Assembly: GCA_049522565.1 (NCBI GenBank)
Contig: JBEKNT010000275.1
Coordinates: 1-8,948, forward strand
DNA length: 8,948 nt
Direction: 5' to 3'
DNA from: JASHVB01 sp049522565
GTDB taxonomy: Bacteria > Pseudomonadota > Alphaproteobacteria > Acetobacterales > Acetobacteraceae
Below, in pieces: positions 6,975 to 8,948 of this stretch (the stretch's first letter is position 1; each line of letters begins with the position of its first letter). The notes below the pieces were generated by a model. The model saw only the letters and a program-made list of their open reading frames with translations, searched no databases and was not told the DNA's origin. The translations under genes and the position numbers were made by a program.

Positions 6975-7000
6975 GAGTCGCCATGCCTGGTCGATATCGC
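6961..7000. repeat. Right junction of unit 2 (att core TC and flanking repeat)
   Basis: The unit ends with ccatgcctggtcgata, then core TC 6997-6998, then gcaatccgcc of IS1380 (reverse of RADC). The last codons of the recombinase (ATDS, stop) contain the 12-mer ccactgattctt also found in the target on the other side. Confidence 0.65.
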
Positions 7001-8057
7001 AATCCGCCCGATCGCGATACAACTGGCCCATGGTCAGGATCTCGTCGTCCAGAGAAGTCACCAGCGCGGCGTATTCCCAAACATCCAGATCGGGTCCGAT
7101 CTCAGTGAAGCTCAGGCGCAGTTGCGCAGCATTGCTACGACGGGCGATGGCCAGGTCACGGCCCAGCTTGCGGCGCAGCAGGATAATGCGGCGGTGCCGG
7201 CTTCAGCCCACCAGCCGCAGGCTGGTTTCCTTGCCTTGCCAGCCCTGGCCCGCATCCTGCCAGTCCGATTGCCGCATCGCCCGCTCCAGCGACCGCTTCA
7301 CGTTGGCGGTCATGCGCAAGCGGAACAAATACGCCAGGCCGTCGCGCTCGGCCCGTGCCATCACTGTCTCAATGCCCCGGGACTTGTCACCGCGCAGCAG
7401 GCTGGGCCGCCGCATCGACCCCAAATGATCCAGCAATGCCCACAGTCCCTTTGTCGCGTGGGCAACGTTGTGCTGATCGCCCGGGAGCGCATCGACCCGC
7501 AGAACCGGTCGCAGGCTCTATAGCATGTCGGTGTGGTAGCAGTGCGACGGTCGGCCGGGCTTATGCGGATTATAACCAAGCTCGGCACCTTTCTGATGCC
7601 CGCATAAGGTCTTGACCGTGCTGTCCATGTCGAGCACCCACGGCTCGTCCAGCAGCGGCGTGGTGGTGTAATCCAGGTGGGCTTGCAGCCAGCCCAGACC
7701 TTTTGCTTCGTCGATCTTCTCCAGGTTGCGACGCACCGAATCCTCGCTGGCCACCTTGCGCATGCCGAGCAGCGACGGGTTCACCAGGTCGCACCGCCGC
7801 AACGTGATGTGGGCGTAGCGCCAATGACCGGCCAGTACCGACAACTGCACCGTGCCAAGCAGGTCAGGTTTGCTCGGGGCATTGGGGCTGCTCAGCCAGC
7901 GCGGGCAGTCCGCCACCCAGGCGTCGAACAGGCCCGCTTGCTTCAGGTAGTCGATGAACCACGCCAGCTGGCCCAACGGCGTGACAGGCGCTTCGGCGTC
8001 CCATTCAACACGAACCCGACCGGCAAACGTGTCCGCGATGGTAGACCATGGCTCAAT
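6997..8057 (-). pseudogene. IS1380-family transposase, 5' part
   Basis: This is a DDE transposase. Homology begins at IEPWSTIADTFAGRV, with CTA (8058-8060) where ATG is expected, and continues through SVLAGHWRYAHI, the first catalytic Asp region (WVLDMDSTVK), LGYNPHKPGRPSHCYHT, the second Asp region (LLRGDKSRG) and MTANVKRSLERAM. It breaks off at LYRDRADC (7000-7020). In-frame stops are TAG at 7518-7520 (family has a small residue, ML-A-N-L) and TGA at 7203-7205 (family VGWSR). The frame is otherwise unbroken for 353 codons up to the insertion. Y and R of the Y-x2-R-x3-E-x6-K box are here; E and K are on the other side of the insert. Confidence 0.87.
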
Positions 8058-8060
8058 TAG

Positions 8061-8250
8061 CCAGCGCCTGGCGGCGTTGCGCTCCCTGTCCTTGCTTCTC
8101 CGCGCCATCCTGTCGGGCGATGAATTCCGGCAGCAGAGGCAGGAGCTGCGTGTGGCTCGGCGCGACGACAGTGGCGCCCAAGAAGGCGTGGAAGCACTCC
8201 ACCCCGCCATCGGAGCGGCGCCGCGTCGAGCATTGCGGGCATGTGATCTT
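8061..8250 (-). pseudogene. Fragment of an unrelated DDE transposase fused to IS1380
   Basis: On the - strand this reads ITCPQCSTRRRSDGGVECFH, then AFLGATVVAPSHTQLLPL and PEFIARQDGAEKQ. After a one-base slip it continues ERNAARRW up to 8061. The order 'Cys pair - FH - P-MPEF-QDGAEKQDCERNAAKRW' is the middle portion of a widespread DDE transposase group that I recognise but cannot name with confidence. Both ends are missing: upstream it meets the IS200 remnant, and downstream it joins the IS1380 gene at its first codon. Its frame after the slip is the same as IS1380's, so a chimeric open frame exists across the junction. Confidence 0.6.
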
Positions 8251-8295
8251 TGCGCGAGTATAATTTCTCGGTACCGTCGAGCACGAGTGAGTATC

Positions 8296-8314
8296 CCCCC
8301 GGCAGAGCCGGGGG
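8296..8314. repeat. IS200 end hairpin
   Basis: The perfect inverted repeat cccccggc-aga-gccggggg (8 bp stem, 3 base loop) is followed on the + strand by ctttag. Such GC hairpins lie close to IS200 ends, where TnpA recognises them in single-stranded DNA. It could also act as a terminator, but no real T run follows. Confidence 0.65.
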
Positions 8315-8326
8315 CTTTAGGATTTT

Positions 8327-8447
8327 GGCCGCTCAAAGCGGCCGGGGGTCGCTGACGCGGCCCCATGAGGTGTGAGCCGCTGAAAGCGGCTGTCGGGGGC
8401 GCTGACGCGACCCCGGGTTTATGCGGCCACTGAAGTGGCCGTTAGCG
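8327..8447. repeat. Tandem hairpin array (three units, about 49 bp period)
   Basis: Units start at 8327, 8375 and 8425. Each begins with a 6 bp-stem palindrome: ggccgc-tcaaa-gcggcc, agccgc-tgaaa-gcggct and ggccac-tgaa-gtggcc. The first two are followed by a second hairpin around ctga (ggggtcgctgacgcggcccc and its variant at 8395-8414). The third is cut short by the tnpA stop (TAA 8442-8444). Stem bases differ between units but pairing is kept. Confidence 0.7.
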
Positions 8448-8736
8448 CCAGAGGTTCATCTGCTTCAGACACTCGTCCTCCTGCTCCTGGTTCCTGATGT
8501 AGTTCCGGATCACCTCTTCGTCACGCCCGACAGTCGACACGAAATATCCTCGCGCCCAAAGGCTCTGACCGACGAAATTTCTTCGGTTTTCTCCATACAC
8601 CCGTGCCAAGTGGATGGCGCTCTTTCCCTTGATCAAGCCAATCACCTGCGAGACGGCATACTTCGACGGAATCGAGATCATCATGTGAACGTGGTCGGGC
8701 ATCAAATGCCCCCTCCTCGATCCGGCTCTCCGTAAC
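8442..8736 (-). pseudogene. tnpA: IS200 TnpA (HUH/Y1 transposase), 5'-truncated
   Basis: This is a single-strand DNA transposase. The retained part has the HUH metal-binding motif in MPDHVHMMISIPSKYAV, then IKGKSAIHLARVYGE, LWARGYFVSTVG, and the catalytic tyrosine region VIRNYIRNQEQED, ending NLWR with TAA 8442-8444. An internal ATG at 8700-8702 starts an 86-residue frame. The family protein is about 140-150 residues, so roughly the first 50 are missing. An extra G near 8706 also breaks the frame just upstream (SRIEEG is in another frame from HLMPDHVH). Both catalytic motifs survive, but the N-terminal strand needed for folding does not. Confidence 0.85.
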
Positions 8737-8739
8737 TGC

Positions 8740-8948
8740 TCATCCTGGCAACAGCACCGTCGCACCGTGCAGCACGTAGCGCACGGCGTGGAACGCATCG
8801 ATGCCGCGTCGCGCGGCGGTGCCGACGACTGATCGGACATTGGCGAACAGATCGGCGCCCCAGCCGGAGCGGAACCCTCCGGTGACCTTTCGGTAGGTAG
8901 CGGTGGGTCGCAACTCCCGCTCGCTGCCATTGTTGTCGGGCGGTGCTT
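8740..8948 (-). CDS. tnpC: IS66 transposase, C-terminal end, partial at window edge
   Basis: The - strand frame enters from the right edge and ends with TGA 8740-8742. It reads NNGSERELRPTATYRKVTGG, then FRSGWGADLFANVRSVVGTA and AARRGIDAFHAVRYVLHG, ending ATVLLPG. This is the conserved tail of an IS66-type transposase, including the N-N-x-x-E-R-E-L-R motif that holds the last acidic residue of the DDE triad (E in SERELR). Its C-terminus differs from that of the IS66 gene at 3535-3929, so the two come from different IS66 subgroups. About 68 codons are in the window, with no frameshift. Confidence 0.85.
   Translation of the reverse strand, partial: APPDNNGSERELRPTATYRKVTGGFRSGWGADLFANVRSVVGTAARRGIDAFHAVRYVLHGATVLLPG

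Larger units (their letters stand above)
4585..6998 (+). mobile_element. Large-serine-recombinase unit 2, integrated in IS1380 transposase
   Basis: This 2414 bp unit, bounded by a 2 bp core (TC at 4583-4584 and 6997-6998), is inserted in the Glu codon of the transposase catalytic box. It holds a small ORF and an intact LSR on the + strand, antisense to the host gene. The recombinase stop lies 22 bp from the right core. The recombined attP would read, around the core, gtcgata-TC-gatatccc, containing the perfect palindrome GATATCGATATC. Because its recombinase is intact, this unit is the better candidate for a mobile element still active today. Confidence 0.83.
4091..8057 (-). mobile_element. 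IS1380-family element, 5' end lost, split by recombinase unit 2
   Basis: The transposase gene runs on the - strand from about 8057 to 6997, is interrupted by a 2.4 kb serine-recombinase unit, and resumes 4584 to 4192. Its 3' untranslated stretch probably ends near 4091 (cctaaatccgg), but I could not pair this with an opposite terminal repeat. At the 5' side the sequence switches to another transposase within a codon or two of the expected start, so the left tip and promoter are gone. The element is therefore dead, independently of the insertion. Confidence 0.7.
8285..8739 (-). mobile_element. IS200-family remnant
   Basis: This holds a tnpA lacking its 5' end (8442-8736), followed in its direction of transcription by three tandem palindromes (8327-8440) and a perfect 8 bp hairpin (8296-8314) near the presumed right end, as IS200/IS605 ends typically have. 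The left end, with tnpA codons 1 to about 50, is missing. The remnant begins directly at the stop codon of the neighbouring IS66 gene. Confidence 0.7.

Noticed and set aside
6991..6998. tcgatatc as an 8 bp target-site duplication
   Set aside because: The catalytic box spacing shows only two of these bases belong to the original target, so the rest is element sequence matching by its own palindrome.
1028..7205. A fully reassigned genetic code (UGA as Trp)
   Set aside because: TGG is the usual Trp codon throughout, including the intact recombinase, and several genes end properly in TGA (recombinase 2, tnpB, IS66 tail). Partial readthrough is kept as a finding only.
8327..8447. CRISPR array
   Set aside because: The three units are palindromic and differ in sequence, with no identical repeats and no unique spacers of constant length.

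Overview
The window is a GC-rich stretch of accessory DNA made almost entirely of nested, decaying mobile elements. No housekeeping gene, tRNA or rRNA is visible. The GC-rich codon use and the mix of IS66, IS1380 and IS200 families with large serine recombinases (LSRs) suggest an alphaproteobacterium, perhaps Rhodospirillales/Acetobacteraceae. That assignment is inference from style, not proof.

Layout. Positions 1-60 are an unassigned flank. About 61-3986 is an IS66-family element on the + strand: a tnpA with an amber codon, a tnpB, and a tnpC with frameshifts and a large internal deletion. Its tnpB is split by a 2.6 kb unit (684-3290) that carries, on the - strand, a DUF5372-like small ORF, a 55-residue ORF and an LSR (713-2803) with two in-frame TGA codons. 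Positions 3987-4090 are unassigned. About 4091-8057 is an IS1380-family element on the - strand. Its transposase is split inside the catalytic Y-R-E-K box by a second, related 2.4 kb unit (4585-6998) with a small ORF and an intact 717-residue LSR on the + strand. About 8061-8250 is a fragment of an unrelated DDE transposase, fused directly to the first codons of the IS1380 gene. About 8285-8739 is an IS200 remnant (5'-truncated tnpA) followed by a tandem hairpin array. Positions 8740-8948 hold the 3' end of a second, different IS66 transposase.

Main observation. Both LSR units sit inside transposase reading frames, both are antisense to the interrupted gene, and removing either unit while keeping one copy of a 2-3 bp core restores the transposase frame. 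This is the footprint of serine-recombinase integration. Each unit has the order small ORF(s), then LSR, then att site, with the att site 16-30 bp beyond the recombinase stop. The window may therefore show a family of minimal, self-mobilising LSR elements that use other transposons as landing sites and inactivate them. Four of the six in-frame nonsense codons lie where the families have Trp (TGG to TGA), a second pattern worth testing.
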